From a virus: 36,832 bases of DNA. The stretch covers positions 1 to 36,832 of the IMG/VR virus record IMGVR_UViG_3300042458_000413; one strand, given 5' to 3'. Position 1 is the stretch's first letter. Each line of letters opens with the position of its first letter. Positions 1-8,642 of the stretch are shown in pieces. The notes under the pieces are model-generated. The model saw only the letters and a program-made list of their open reading frames with translations, was not told the origin of the DNA and did not search any database. The position numbers and the translations under genes are program-made.

Positions 1-127
1 CTATTTACCTAATTCTTTTCCGGGGTCAGATGCCCGGCTTTTATTGGGGTTTTGCGAAGATCCGCTTCCCCAGCCAGATAAGCCCCATCAATCCGGCAAG
101 CCCGATAAGCCCGAGCATGAGGCTATC
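1..127. repeat. Terminal direct repeat, left copy
   Basis: Bases 1-127 are identical to 36706-36832. An exact 127-base overlap equals a common largest assembly k-mer, so the simplest reading is that the contig is a closed circle (unique length about 36,705 bp) rather than that the virion DNA has a 127-bp terminal repeat. The left copy holds the 3' end of the lipoprotein gene that stops at 41. Confidence 0.95.
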
Positions 128-733
128 GAAAGCCGGGGAGCCCCAGAAGAAGCCGAGCGAGCCGATCCCGGCTCCGATGGCAATCAAGCCGACTGCGTTA
201 GCCTTGGAGCCGAAGATGAACAAGCCGACTCCGGCAAGGGTGATCAGTCCTCCGACTCCGGCAAAGATCAATAGCACCTTGGTCTTCCGCTCCTCTTCGA
301 TCTGCATCTTCATCCGGGAGATCTCTGCTTCAGCCTTCGCTCGATCCTCCGCTCGCTGGGCTTCCACCTTCGCCCACATCTCATCAATCTTCTTCTGCAT
401 CTTGTCGGCTTCCTCGAGAGCCTTTGCGTAAGCCTTCTCGTCTGACTTCTCTGATCGATCCTTCGCTTCCTTGAGATCTGCCGGAGTCGGTCGAGGTAAG
501 TTCGCTTCTGCGATCGTCAGTTCCTTCTCAACGACTCCCGGCTTCCCGGCTTTGTTGGCATCCATCGCCACCTTCACCGAAGCACTCGCCTTGCCAGCGG
601 CTTGATCATTTGCATCCGCATACTTCTCGACCACCTCTTCGGACTTCTTCGATGGAGGATTAATCTCCTCCGGCTTCTTGCTCGAGGAGCATCCGCAGAT
701 CAGCAGAGCGAGGATCAGTAGTAGGTAGTTCAT
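41..733 (-). CDS. Lipoprotein with C-terminal membrane segments, candidate unimolecular spanin
   Basis: A 230-residue protein. It begins with a lipoprotein signal (hydrophobic residues 4-12, lipobox ending ICGC, acylated Cys15 expected). A long charged helical region with heptad character follows (about 70-150), then three hydrophobic segments near 152-175, 180-198 and 204-221. Lipobox, helical linker and C-terminal membrane anchoring is the layout of unimolecular spanins, which join outer and inner membranes in the last lysis step of Gram-negative hosts. Known u-spanins usually have one C-terminal membrane segment, so three is unusual. It is the last gene of the late operon, after a holin-like gene, which fits lysis. 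The function is inferred from architecture only; an unrelated membrane lipoprotein remains possible. Confidence 0.6.
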   Translation of the reverse strand: MNYLLLILALLICGCSSSKKPEEINPPSKKSEEVVEKYADANDQAAGKASASVKVAMDANKAGKPGVVEKELTIAEANLPRPTPADLKEAKDRSEKSDEKAYAKALEEADKMQKKIDEMWAKVEAQRAEDRAKAEAEISRMKMQIEEERKTKVLLIFAGVGGLITLAGVGLFIFGSKANAVGLIAIGAGIGSLGFFWGSPAFDSLMLGLIGLAGLMGLIWLGKRIFAKPQ

Positions 734-1131
734 TTGTAGAGTCGGTACATCCGGAAGAACATCGCCAGCCCGATCATCATCGAGAGCGAAGCAAAGGAGA
801 TGATCAAGGAGTCGTAGAAACGGATCCTGGCATCGAGAGCCTCGACATCCTCATCGACTATCCGGATAGCCGTCCCGACATTCTCGAGTTTCTTTTCCAG
901 ATCGGCAGAGTCGGACTTAGCCCCGGCATCCGTGATCAAGAGGACATAAAAGTTCGGATCCTTCATCGCTCGCTTCGTATCCTCGATCGCCTGTTGGAGT
1001 TTCTCCCGGCTCGCCCGGAGATCGGATGAAAGCCCGAGCCCGATCTGGGCGAAGATCAGGCAGATCAAAGTGAAGCCAGCCACCCCAAGGATAGTCGCTC
1101 GCTCACTTACGCTTTCGCTTCTTGGGAGCAT
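730..1131 (-). CDS. Small two-pass membrane protein of the lysis region
   Basis: About 133 residues from the ATG at 1131; a GTG at 1152 would add seven residues. A hydrophobic segment lies near the N-terminus (around ILGVAGFTLICLIF) and a second near the C-terminus (around SLIISFASLSMMIGLAMF). Between them is a charged, probably helical loop of about 70 residues. It overlaps the downstream lipoprotein gene by 4 bases (730-733) and the upstream holin-like gene by 29 bases, so all three are likely translated together. Position and topology suggest a holin, antiholin or accessory lysis protein, but no family is recognised. Confidence 0.6.
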   Translation of the reverse strand: MLPRSESVSERATILGVAGFTLICLIFAQIGLGLSSDLRASREKLQQAIEDTKRAMKDPNFYVLLITDAGAKSDSADLEKKLENVGTAIRIVDEDVEALDARIRFYDSLIISFASLSMMIGLAMFFRMYRLYK

Positions 1132-1486
1132 TGGATCCTTTCTTTGCCTCACTCACCTTGGCATCTGCCTTGGCTTTGACCCAGCGAAGAAGTCCGTCCA
1201 GGATCTCGGGAGCCGCCATCCCGGAGATGCCGTAGCATCCCGCCTTAAATTGCCCAGCGATGTCGGCATCCCGGATCACATACCAGACGGACATGGCGGT
1301 GATGAAAGCGGCAAGGGTATGCCGGATAGCCTTCCCGATTGTCATGCCTTCCTCCGGACGAAGGAGAAGCCGGGCGATCATCCCTCCGGCTCCGACAAAT
1401 CCGGTCAGCCAACCGCCAGACTTGAAAGCCTCAAGGATGGCTTGCACATCATCCGGCTTCTTGAGGCTCTCAAGTGGAGGGCTCAC
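1103..1486 (-). CDS. Holin-like protein (LydA/phage_holin_3 type)
   Basis: 127 residues starting at GTG 1486, whose GTGA overlaps the stop of the 38-residue gene before it. A glycine-rich hydrophobic stretch (residues 25-40), a second membrane stretch (about 55-70) and a third near the GISGMAAPEILDGLL segment are followed by a strongly basic Lys/Arg tail. This layout and the GxxG...ARLL...GISG pattern resemble LydA-like class holins, which permeabilise the inner membrane at lysis. Neighbours are a tiny membrane protein, another membrane protein and a candidate spanin, so this is a lysis cassette. The muralytic enzyme candidate lies elsewhere (30192-30650). Confidence 0.6.
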   Translation of the reverse strand: MSPPLESLKKPDDVQAILEAFKSGGWLTGFVGAGGMIARLLLRPEEGMTIGKAIRHTLAAFITAMSVWYVIRDADIAGQFKAGCYGISGMAAPEILDGLLRWVKAKADAKVSEAKKGSNAPKKRKRK

Positions 1487-1599
1487 TTCTGGAACAGGGA
1501 CTTGATCTTGTCGATGATCTGCCCGGCAACGCTGGCGTTGTTTCGGAAGCAGAGGGCTCCAGCGATGAAGCCGATGATGAGTGCGAGTAGATAGGTCAT
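1483..1599 (-). CDS. 38-residue membrane peptide next to holin
   Basis: A small gene (ATG at 1599, TGA at 1483). The protein starts MTYLLALIIGFIAGALCF and continues with a polar helix ending in KIKSLFQK. It has one N-terminal membrane helix with a GxxxG-like pattern and a basic amphipathic tail. It sits 6 bases after the fibre gene and shares a 4-base overlap with the holin-like gene. Small single-helix proteins are common beside phage holins, so a role in lysis is likely, but the family is not recognised. Confidence 0.6.
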   Translation of the reverse strand: MTYLLALIIGFIAGALCFRNNASVAGQIIDKIKSLFQK

Positions 1600-1605
1600 G
1601 GGAAA

Positions 1606-4023
1606 TTAAGCCGGGCGAAGTCCGATCCGGTAGTTCACGCCATTAATGGTCACGATCGCATCGAGCGTGTCGGGTCCTCCGGTGTGAGCCGCAGTGCTAT
1701 TGATCGAGAATGCCGGACCGGATCCATTGGAGAAGGTATCTGCCTTCACATTGCCGACCACTTCGACCTTCGAGGTGGAGGTATATCCGGTAGCAACTCC
1801 GATGCCCACATTGCCGGAGGCATCGACCACAAGGGCAGAAGTATCCGGGGTGTTTTGGTCCTCAACCAGCAGGGCGTTGCCCGTTCCAAGTTGCGTGATG
1901 CGTAGGGCGGCATTTACAGTCCCGACTGTGGTCTGAATAATCTGCGGTGCGGTGTAGGTGTTTGAAGTGTTGGTATTAGCAACAACCTTTTGCGTCCCTG
2001 CGGCGTCCCTGTAATTGATGTTGGTGGCAATCCAGATGTCCCCCGCAACAGAGGTGGTCGGAGCAGTCCCTACGCCAAGGTTGAGAGAAGCCGAGCCAGC
2101 CGTAGGTGCGGCCATGTTAACCTTCCCATTGAAAGTCCCGCCAGCGAAAGGCATAAACTCATCAACAACAGCCTGTCCTGTGATGTAGCCTTGGTTTAGA
2201 ACCCATTGCTCTGATGCGATCGTATTAAGTCCTCCCGCTTGGTACTTAAACTTCGATGCATCACGCCAGAAGTCTCCATCCTCCGGCTGGCTCGGAACAC
2301 CACCACCAGAAGGGAAATTAAGTCGGGCAGAGTAGAAGCCTCCCTCCCCTGCCTCGACAACACCACCAATGATGAGTCTGCCGATAGAGCCGTCCCAAGA
2401 GATGTCGGTAGTTAGATTGGTGAGCGAAGGAGGAGGAGCAGAAGTGAGATAGCCCTGCGACTGCACCCAAGTCTCCGAAGCAAAGCCTTGAGATTGAACC
2501 CAAGACTCCGAAGCATAACCAGTCAGAGCAGACGAAGTGATGTAGTCTTGCGAAGTAACCCAAGACTCGGTCGCATACCCGGTGAGATCCGGGGTGGTGG
2601 TCGCAGTCGTTAGAGTAGTTCCATCTCCGAAGGCGATGCCGAAGCCGGAGGAGAAGATGATGTTGCCATCATGGATCGCCAACTTGTGAGCCGAGTTATT
2701 AGCCAAGCCACCTCCAATGCCAGCCCTGCCGGAGATCGTAAGATTGCCGGAGATTGCTCCACCGGAAAGAGCGAGCCGATCTTCGACATCATCGATGGTA
2801 GCGAATGGATTGCCACCGCTCGGGGAAGAAGCCCCATCGATTGCATCGACAACAGTCGAGCCATCAATCGTCACGCCAAGGTTCTGCCAGATAATGTCCT
2901 GCGTGGCATCACTTGGAGCCGAGGCGATATCCTTCCGGACGTATCGGTTATTAGCCACGCCTTCAGAGAGCGGAGGAGTTAGATCGAGAGGAGCAACCGA
3001 GCCCTCATCGATGAGATCGGCAACGATCGAGCAAGCGGTCTGGAGGATCGTAGTCTCTCCGGTGGACTCCGATACCATGATCTCAAGGACGGCAGTACCG
3101 GACTCCCGGGCATTTAGGAACTCATGGATCTGAACAGTATTGAGGGAGAGGAAGCCTTCAACCCCGAGCCAACCGATCAAGCCGGAGCCATCTGCCGTGA
3201 GAGAATTAGCGGAGGAGATCGAGATGTCCCAAGAGTAAGTGCCGGACTTGATCACCGATGCATCGGTCTGGATCGTGGCAGGGAGGGCATTGAGAACATC
3301 CGTAGAAGTCGCATTGACCGAGATCCCCGGGGACTCAAGAGTTCCGTTCGAGTTAGTGCCGGAGATGTAGAATGATCCTCCTGCCGGATTGGGAGCAATC
3401 GAGATCCGGTACACTTTCTTTGAGCCAATCGTAGCAAGCAAAGTCGAAGTCAGAACCGGATTGCCCATAGCCGTAAAGGTCTGGAGGAAAGCGACCGGGC
3501 TCTGCTGAAGGTGGAGCAATACCTTTTGAACATCTCCGACCACTTGCCCGACAAGGATCACTTGCGAGGAGGGGAAGAGTTCATCCGGATCGGAGGTCAG
3601 CGGATCATGAGTGTTGCCGGAGTTCCAAGTGAGGAGAAAGGCATCCCCGGCTGTCTCGACCGAGATCCCACCTTCGGTATCCACATCGGGGATGCCATTC
3701 AAAGCAGTCTCAAGAGCGGAAGCCGAGGCGTTGAAAGGGATCTCCGCAGAGGCAATACCCTTGTAGCCGATCTTGAAAGTCCCGGCAGTCGGCTGGGACT
3801 CGAGCCGTCCGATGCCCATCTTGAGGGTCGCACCAGCCGGGATACTGATCTCCTCCCGGTTCGAGCCGTTCCTCCGGAGAAGATGGACTTCGACTTTAGC
3901 CGTATCCCCTTGGATGAAGACCGGGCTCTTCGCTTGGGCTCCAGAGGTAAAGGACTCAAGCAACTTACCGCTTTCGTACTCGATCCAAAAAGTGTGGGAG
4001 GAGAGGGACATCATAGGGGGCAT
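1606..4023 (-). CDS. Tail fibre / receptor-binding protein
   Basis: 805 residues, the largest protein in the window. The N-terminal 400 residues look like beta-rich domains, probably for baseplate or tail-tip attachment. Around residues 480-560 are near-repeats with the core ESWVxSQxYxTS and GYASESWVQSQGF, typical of trimeric fibre shafts. The C-terminal half is glycine-, serine- and threonine-rich with LxIxGxxGIGxG motifs seen in phage fibre tips. Alternative starts at 4014 or 4011 are close to the 4023 ATG. It lies between the tail genes and the lysis cassette, the usual place for a fibre gene. The receptor cannot be read from the sequence. Confidence 0.75.
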   Translation of the reverse strand: MPPMMSLSSHTFWIEYESGKLLESFTSGAQAKSPVFIQGDTAKVEVHLLRRNGSNREEISIPAGATLKMGIGRLESQPTAGTFKIGYKGIASAEIPFNASASALETALNGIPDVDTEGGISVETAGDAFLLTWNSGNTHDPLTSDPDELFPSSQVILVGQVVGDVQKVLLHLQQSPVAFLQTFTAMGNPVLTSTLLATIGSKKVYRISIAPNPAGGSFYISGTNSNGTLESPGISVNATSTDVLNALPATIQTDASVIKSGTYSWDISISSANSLTADGSGLIGWLGVEGFLSLNTVQIHEFLNARESGTAVLEIMVSESTGETTILQTACSIVADLIDEGSVAPLDLTPPLSEGVANNRYVRKDIASAPSDATQDIIWQNLGVTIDGSTVVDAIDGASSPSGGNPFATIDDVEDRLALSGGAISGNLTISGRAGIGGGLANNSAHKLAIHDGNIIFSSGFGIAFGDGTTLTTATTTPDLTGYATESWVTSQDYITSSALTGYASESWVQSQGFASETWVQSQGYLTSAPPPSLTNLTTDISWDGSIGRLIIGGVVEAGEGGFYSARLNFPSGGGVPSQPEDGDFWRDASKFKYQAGGLNTIASEQWVLNQGYITGQAVVDEFMPFAGGTFNGKVNMAAPTAGSASLNLGVGTAPTTSVAGDIWIATNINYRDAAGTQKVVANTNTSNTYTAPQIIQTTVGTVNAALRITQLGTGNALLVEDQNTPDTSALVVDASGNVGIGVATGYTSTSKVEVVGNVKADTFSNGSGPAFSINSTAAHTGGPDTLDAIVTINGVNYRIGLRPA

Positions 4024-4044
4024 ACTGTCCCACCCCTTCCGGGC

Positions 4045-4920
4045 TTACTCCCGGTTGTAATAAGCGGCAGGAGTAACAGTCTCCTGTATCTCGCTCCAAT
4101 CATACTCTATGTAGGTCGTAGTGATCTTGGTCAGCACCCGATAGTAGGTGGTAGACTCCGGATTATCATCGAAGTAGTACCTGTTAAACTCTCTTACTTC
4201 GTACGACCAATCGTAGCCGTACTTCTGCTCTCCGTCTCTGAAAGTGCCGCCTCCCCTGCCGGGATGCACATAGCCCCTATCGATCAGTTCTTCTTCTGAA
4301 AGATCTGCTCTTGAGTCGAAGCGATGCTTCCCCTCCTCGTAGTCATCCGGCAGGGTGTGATTGATCTCTTCGGATGTCTCTTCTCTTTCGATCTCCGTGA
4401 TCTCCCCGGCATCTCCGTTCCTCCAAAAAGTATCCGGCTGACCGAAGATAGGGTAAGGCGTAGTGGGCGGGATGATCTCGAACTCTTGCTCTGTCTTGTA
4501 GGTGATCTTCTTGATGTTCTTGAAATTAAAAGTAACCCCTTTGAATGGGATGTGATCCTCCCATCTCGGACCAATTACAACAGTGGTAATAACTCCGGCA
4601 TACTTCTTTCTGTGTTCCTTCTCATGATCTCGATCAATCTCCTCCTCCCAAAACTCCGGAGGATGAAAGTACCCTTGCACAAATTGATCAATACTAAGCC
4701 CGATATTTCCATTGCCCTGCAAACTACCAATGAAGTTAAGGTTGTGATAAAAGTTTCCTCCCCCTTCTTCTTGATGCCAATTCTCAAAACCCGGGACAGT
4801 AGCATACCCAAGGATCTCGACTTCTGTTTCCGAACCCGGCTTGTACAAAGTCGGCAAGGGTCGATAGCCGCTCAAGTGGAAAGGCATGATCTCAAAAGGA
4901 CGCTCGATCTCGAACATCAT
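4045..4920 (-). CDS. Unknown virion-region protein
   Basis: 291 residues from the first of two consecutive ATG codons at 4920; the ATGA overlaps the stop of the preceding gene, which decides the start over longer in-frame options. It is rich in Tyr, Phe, Glu and Asn, has no signal peptide or membrane segment, and contains several short beta-like segments with Glu-rich stretches (EEEIDRDHEKEHRKK). It is placed between two other unknown structural-region genes and the fibre gene, so a baseplate, tail-tip or fibre-associated part is the best guess. No family is recognised. Confidence 0.6.
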   Translation of the reverse strand: MMFEIERPFEIMPFHLSGYRPLPTLYKPGSETEVEILGYATVPGFENWHQEEGGGNFYHNLNFIGSLQGNGNIGLSIDQFVQGYFHPPEFWEEEIDRDHEKEHRKKYAGVITTVVIGPRWEDHIPFKGVTFNFKNIKKITYKTEQEFEIIPPTTPYPIFGQPDTFWRNGDAGEITEIEREETSEEINHTLPDDYEEGKHRFDSRADLSEEELIDRGYVHPGRGGGTFRDGEQKYGYDWSYEVREFNRYYFDDNPESTTYYRVLTKITTTYIEYDWSEIQETVTPAAYYNRE

Positions 4921-5522
4921 ACCCGGGAGAAGTAATAGAAAGCCGAGTTCGGTTCCGTAAGTTTTCTTCGCTCTGCCCAGACGGATCCTCCGATGAGTTG
5001 ATTGAGTCTCCAACTTACCTTCTCCTCGCTACTCACGATCTTCGTAAGAGAAGCAAGGGCGAGATAGCCATGAGCGTCTGTATCTTGAGTCGCTTGGCTA
5101 TCGATGATCACCTCGACAGTCGCTTGAATTGGGAAGCGTTTGTTCTTTTCCCCGGTGCATTTGACCACGACCATGTAATTCTTGGATGATCCGGAGGGGA
5201 GGTTTAAGGTCGGAGCCGGATCCTCATCGAGTTTCTTTCCACCCATGGTCGGCACAACATTATTCACCGAGCCAGCCTTCACCTTGATCTTATCTCCTTC
5301 GATCGAGACACCGAATGGAGGGAGGACGATGGGCTGTCTGCGAGGCTGGGTCGGATCGATCAAGGTTCCTCCCGGAGTCTTGCGAGCGAGTAAGCCGGAT
5401 CCATGAATGCCCGGCTGATTGGATCTCATCGAGTTCCACATTTGGTTAAGCATACCGCTATCGATTGCTTTCATCCCCGGCTTAAAAGGACCGGGCGTTC
5501 CAGAGCCATTGCTAATCGCCAT
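4917..5522 (-). CDS. Unknown tail-region protein
   Basis: 201 residues. The N-terminus is flexible and Gly/Pro/Asn-rich (about 1-70). A beta-rich domain follows that includes PPFGVSIEGDKIKVKAGSVNN and a C-terminal segment with SWRLNQLIGGSVW. The first half could be a linker that docks to a neighbour, and the second half a small beta domain as in tail-tip proteins. It begins 3 bases after the upstream stop and overlaps the next gene by 4 bases. No catalytic motif or recognised family. Confidence 0.6.
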   Translation of the reverse strand: MAISNGSGTPGPFKPGMKAIDSGMLNQMWNSMRSNQPGIHGSGLLARKTPGGTLIDPTQPRRQPIVLPPFGVSIEGDKIKVKAGSVNNVVPTMGGKKLDEDPAPTLNLPSGSSKNYMVVVKCTGEKNKRFPIQATVEVIIDSQATQDTDAHGYLALASLTKIVSSEEKVSWRLNQLIGGSVWAERRKLTEPNSAFYYFSRV

Positions 5523-5525
5523 GAC

Positions 5526-6446
5526 TTATGAGGCAGAGCCTCCGGCTTGGCTATCCGGGTAAATCTCCTCGAGCCAACCAAGAGCCCCGCCCATGGTAAG
5601 ATCGTAAGAGACTTTGTAGACAGTTCCAAAGGCTTCGCAAGAAGCAGAGGAGAGGAGGAAGTTTCGCTGAAGTAATTTACCTTGAACCAACTCGACTGTG
5701 TAGGGCTTGAGAGCCGAAGCGACAGCCGATTTTGCCCAAACCGGGATCAGATCAACGCCTCCGAAGTTTCCGGTCTTGGAAGATTTGCCCACCGCACCGA
5801 TCACCTTATCAACTGTGCCGATGTCCTTCGTGAAGAACTCGCCCTTCATCGCCACCCCGGGATTGTAAAAGTTCTTCACCCCGGCAAATCGGTTCTTCTC
5901 TGACATCGTACCAAGCCCGGAAGATGGCGGGTAAGTGTGATTGGCAAAGGTAGCGAACTCGGAGAAGACTCCCTTCGCATCATCGGAGGTCACTTGGTTC
6001 GTCTGCGGATCAACGAAGACGGCTCCATTCATGGGCTTCGATGGCTTGCCTCCGATCTTCTTCTCGAAGTTAGGGTGCGTCTCGATCGGATCAGTCGAAG
6101 AAGATGCGGAGATCGACAACTTGATCTCTGTCATGTCTCCCTGTTCGATCCCGCAGTAGTCGGCTTTGCACTCGAGCATCCCGCCTTCGGTCTTGGTAGT
6201 CTCCACTCGATAGCAGAACAGTCGGCTATCCCGGATGTGGGGTTCATTCTTTACCGGGAGATTGCCGGCATTGTCCTGCGATCCTCGAAAGACTACTGAA
6301 GACTCAAGCAAGCCGAAGCCATCGTTCTTGATCGCCCATCCCTTCTGTAAGAAAAGGGTAGACATAGCATCTCCGTAAGACTTCCCGGTGAACTCCCGGT
6401 AGCCTCCGGATGCGGTGGCACTTCCTGTCGATGCAGAGTCTGGCAT
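5526..6446 (-). CDS. Unknown tail / baseplate protein
   Basis: 306 residues, begins with a Ser/Gly/Thr-rich tail and contains YREFTGKSYGDAMSTLFLQKGW near the start. The rest is soluble and mixed alpha/beta, with cysteines near 90-115 (FCYRVE, LECKADYCGIEQGD). It lies directly after the tape measure gene (6-base gap), where siphoviruses usually carry distal-tail or baseplate hub proteins, so a tail-tip role is inferred from position. I recognise no domain. Confidence 0.6.
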   Translation of the reverse strand: MPDSASTGSATASGGYREFTGKSYGDAMSTLFLQKGWAIKNDGFGLLESSVVFRGSQDNAGNLPVKNEPHIRDSRLFCYRVETTKTEGGMLECKADYCGIEQGDMTEIKLSISASSSTDPIETHPNFEKKIGGKPSKPMNGAVFVDPQTNQVTSDDAKGVFSEFATFANHTYPPSSGLGTMSEKNRFAGVKNFYNPGVAMKGEFFTKDIGTVDKVIGAVGKSSKTGNFGGVDLIPVWAKSAVASALKPYTVELVQGKLLQRNFLLSSASCEAFGTVYKVSYDLTMGGALGWLEEIYPDSQAGGSAS

Positions 6447-6452
6447 AAAGAT

Positions 6453-7700
6453 TTAGAGGTAGTCTCCGGCATGACCGGGATAGCCTCCGGTAGTCATCGG
6501 AGTTCCATCTTTGTTCAAGCCGTAGTATTCAAGGATCTCGTTCGTAAGGTTCTGGGCTTCGAGTTGCTTCTTCGCAATGTCGACTTGCTGTTGAGAGATG
6601 CTCGGACCGGCAACGAGTCCACCACCACCGACCGCTTGTATCGCTTGGACTGCGATGCCCTTTTCCTTTGAGCCCTTTGCCTTGTTCTCATCGGTCAAGC
6701 CCTCGATGTCTCGACCCTTCTTCGTAGCGACCTTTTCCTTTGAGGACTTCTTGCCAATCAAAGCACCAGCCATGTCACCAAGATCAGAGAGGTGATTGCT
6801 CATGTCCTCTCGAGCCCGATCCTTTGCCTTTTCCATCCGATCACGATGAGCATCGAGTGCATCAATACTCTTTTGAGTTTCAGTAGTATCCAGCCCGAAC
6901 ATCTTTTTGAAAGACATCCAAGCGAACATCATCCCCTTTACAGTGTAAAGGAAGCCGGAGTACAGACCCAAGAAAACATAAGCCAGAGCCTTCGCCACCA
7001 AGCCAAAGCCTGTGACGATGGTTCCGATAAGCAGGACGATCCACATCCCGGCAACCTTTGCTCCCTCAACGATCGTGTTGAACTGATCATCGAGGATGTC
7101 GGCTTGCTCGATCTGGGCATCAGTCATGACAGTCGCATCCTCAAACATCTTCCGGAGTTCCTCATCCGATTTGCTCAAGAGGGTAGCCATCGTTTCCCCG
7201 GAGCGTCCGAGCATATCGTAAAGAGCGAGCAGGACTTCACCTTTGTTGGAAGCCCCATCCAATCCGGCAGAGATCTGGAAGAAAGCATCGGTAGCGGTCA
7301 GCGTCCCATTACGGAGAGCGACAAGATCGATGCCCATCTTCTCGAGCATCTCCGCTTTCTTCGGATCGACTGCTCCTTCAGCCATCGCCTTGTTGAGTTG
7401 CTTCATCAACTTTGCGATCTCGCCCATCTCGATCCCGGCTTTCTTGCCGACAAAGGCAAGACGCTGAAGGGCATCAGCACTTACTCCGTATCTCTCCGAC
7501 AAGTCCGCAACATTAGCGGCTTGATTGAAGCCTTCCCGCATGAGGTTCAAAGTCTCGAGAGCGATAGCGACCGGACCAAGAGCGGAAAGTAAAGATCCCC
7601 GGATGGCAGAGCCATACGATTGAGCATAGCCAGCGGCTCCAGCCATGCCGGACTTGAACTTTTTGGCATCGAGCCCAAGGACTACGGAAAGAACGCTCAT
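6453..7700 (-). CDS. Tail tape measure protein (short)
   Basis: 415 residues. The opening (VVLGLDAKKFKSGMAGA) and following helical segments match the usual beginning of phage tail length tape measure proteins. These run through the tail tube and set its length. Residues 75-190 carry the alpha-helical pattern with ADLSERYGVSADALQRL and GKKAGIEMGEIAKLMKQL; a hydrophobic membrane-like segment is near 215-265. If the usual rule of about 1.5 angstroms per residue holds, the tail is short, near 60 nm. It overlaps the tail chaperone candidate by 4 bases. Confidence 0.8.
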   Translation of the reverse strand: MSVLSVVLGLDAKKFKSGMAGAAGYAQSYGSAIRGSLLSALGPVAIALETLNLMREGFNQAANVADLSERYGVSADALQRLAFVGKKAGIEMGEIAKLMKQLNKAMAEGAVDPKKAEMLEKMGIDLVALRNGTLTATDAFFQISAGLDGASNKGEVLLALYDMLGRSGETMATLLSKSDEELRKMFEDATVMTDAQIEQADILDDQFNTIVEGAKVAGMWIVLLIGTIVTGFGLVAKALAYVFLGLYSGFLYTVKGMMFAWMSFKKMFGLDTTETQKSIDALDAHRDRMEKAKDRAREDMSNHLSDLGDMAGALIGKKSSKEKVATKKGRDIEGLTDENKAKGSKEKGIAVQAIQAVGGGGLVAGPSISQQQVDIAKKQLEAQNLTNEILEYYGLNKDGTPMTTGGYPGHAGDYL

Positions 7701-8251
7701 GGTCTGGAGGAGTTAAGTTGTTCTTCGAGGTCGGTATCCATGATGTCGATCTCAATACCTTCGGTGATACCGATCGTAGTGTAGAGCCAGACAACTTGAG
7801 CCTCCGGCAGACTCAAGACTTCCTCCACACTCATGCCTCGCTTGACCATCGTGCCGATCAAGAGGGCTCGCCAATCAAGACCCCGGGGATCCCCGGCTCT
7901 CTGGCTCTCCGGCTTCTTGAACACCAGCGGATACGAGGCTCCCTCTTCGAGATGGACTCGGATCCCGGCAAGGTTGTAGTCGAAGTATTCCTTCGAGCGA
8001 TGCATGAGCCAAGAGCGGAGGATGTCTCCGATGGTCGGCTCGCTTAAACATTCATCTACGGATCGACCGCTCAAGACGATTGAGGCAACGATGAGATCCT
8101 TCGGGAAGATCGTCTCTTTGCCGGGCGTGACGAAGGGAGACTCCATCGCCTCCAGGATCATCCGATGCCGGATCGAGAAAGGCTGAAGAGTCCTCCCAAG
8201 CACCTTGCGAGTGCGTGAGGGAAGAAAGGCGGTGGCAAAGCGTTTATCCAC
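7697..8251 (-). CDS. Tail assembly chaperone candidate
   Basis: 184 residues, soluble, with a helical core (PFSIRHRMILEAMESPF, LIVASIVLSGRSVDECL). It stands between the tail tube candidate and the tape measure gene, the conserved position of tail assembly chaperones (lambda G/GT). Those often use a frameshift to make a longer form. I found no obvious slippery heptamer with an extended second frame here, so only the single product is annotated. The assignment rests on synteny. Confidence 0.55.
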   Translation of the reverse strand: MDKRFATAFLPSRTRKVLGRTLQPFSIRHRMILEAMESPFVTPGKETIFPKDLIVASIVLSGRSVDECLSEPTIGDILRSWLMHRSKEYFDYNLAGIRVHLEEGASYPLVFKKPESQRAGDPRGLDWRALLIGTMVKRGMSVEEVLSLPEAQVVWLYTTIGITEGIEIDIMDTDLEEQLNSSRP

Positions 8252-8266
8252 CGGAGGTGTTTTGGA

Positions 8267-8617
8267 TTAACCAGCCAGCGTGATGCCTTCGTAAGCCGAG
8301 CCCTTGATCGAAACTTTCTGGAAGCCCTTGGCTTCACCACGATGCTCGACTTCCTTGATGATGTAGGTGCGACCCTTGTAGGTGATGTTCGTACCGAGTT
8401 CGTTAAGAGATCCGGTAGCCTTCAGAGTGCCTTCGAGGGAGAGTTCAAACTCCTTGTCATCGAGTCGCATAGCAACTCGCTTGCCGTTCTCGTCTTCAAC
8501 GAAAGCCTCGATGCCGAACTTTTCAGTCAGCGAGAAGGAGGTGACAGTGATCGGAACCGCAGAGGTAGGATCAACACCCCAGATGTAAGCAGTACCGCCT
8601 TTTTCGATTGCAGCCAT
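8267..8617 (-). CDS. Major tail tube protein candidate
   Basis: 116 residues, beta-rich. It begins MAAIEKGGTAYIWG, then SFSLTEKFGIEAFVEDENGKRVAMR and a C-terminal beta segment ending IKGSAYEGITLAG. The pattern of short beta strands with an internal hairpin fits small tail tube proteins, and the place between the tail terminator candidate and chaperone/tape measure supports it. It is one of three virion genes preceded by the 13-base leader motif (8627-8639), as expected for a strongly expressed product. Confidence 0.65.
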   Translation of the reverse strand: MAAIEKGGTAYIWGVDPTSAVPITVTSFSLTEKFGIEAFVEDENGKRVAMRLDDKEFELSLEGTLKATGSLNELGTNITYKGRTYIIKEVEHRGEAKGFQKVSIKGSAYEGITLAG

Positions 8618-8626
8618 GATGAATGT

Positions 8627-8639
8627 GGCGAGCCGTCCC
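8627..8639 (-). promoter_or_regulatory. 13-base leader motif, copy 1
   Basis: GGGACGGCTCGCC on the minus strand, 9 bases upstream of the tail tube start. The same 13 bases precede the genes starting at 17087 and 19667. There is no Shine-Dalgarno sequence in this leader, so the motif may be a translation enhancer, a regulator site or part of a processed 5' end. Confidence 0.55.
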
Positions 8640-8642
8640 GCC

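Noticed and set aside
17-47. Hairpin CCGGG...CCCGG downstream of the spanin gene as terminator
   Set aside because: The T-run follows on the plus strand, whereas all genes read on the minus strand; without T residues on the minus strand it is not a convincing terminator.
3511-4299. Long plus-strand frame (262 residues)
   Set aside because: Lies opposite the fibre gene and its neighbour; the composition is a mirror of minus-strand codon use and no motif is present.
6792-7592. Plus-strand frame of 266 residues opposite the tape measure gene
   Set aside because: His- and Ser-rich shadow of a helical protein gene, with no start signal or operon partner.
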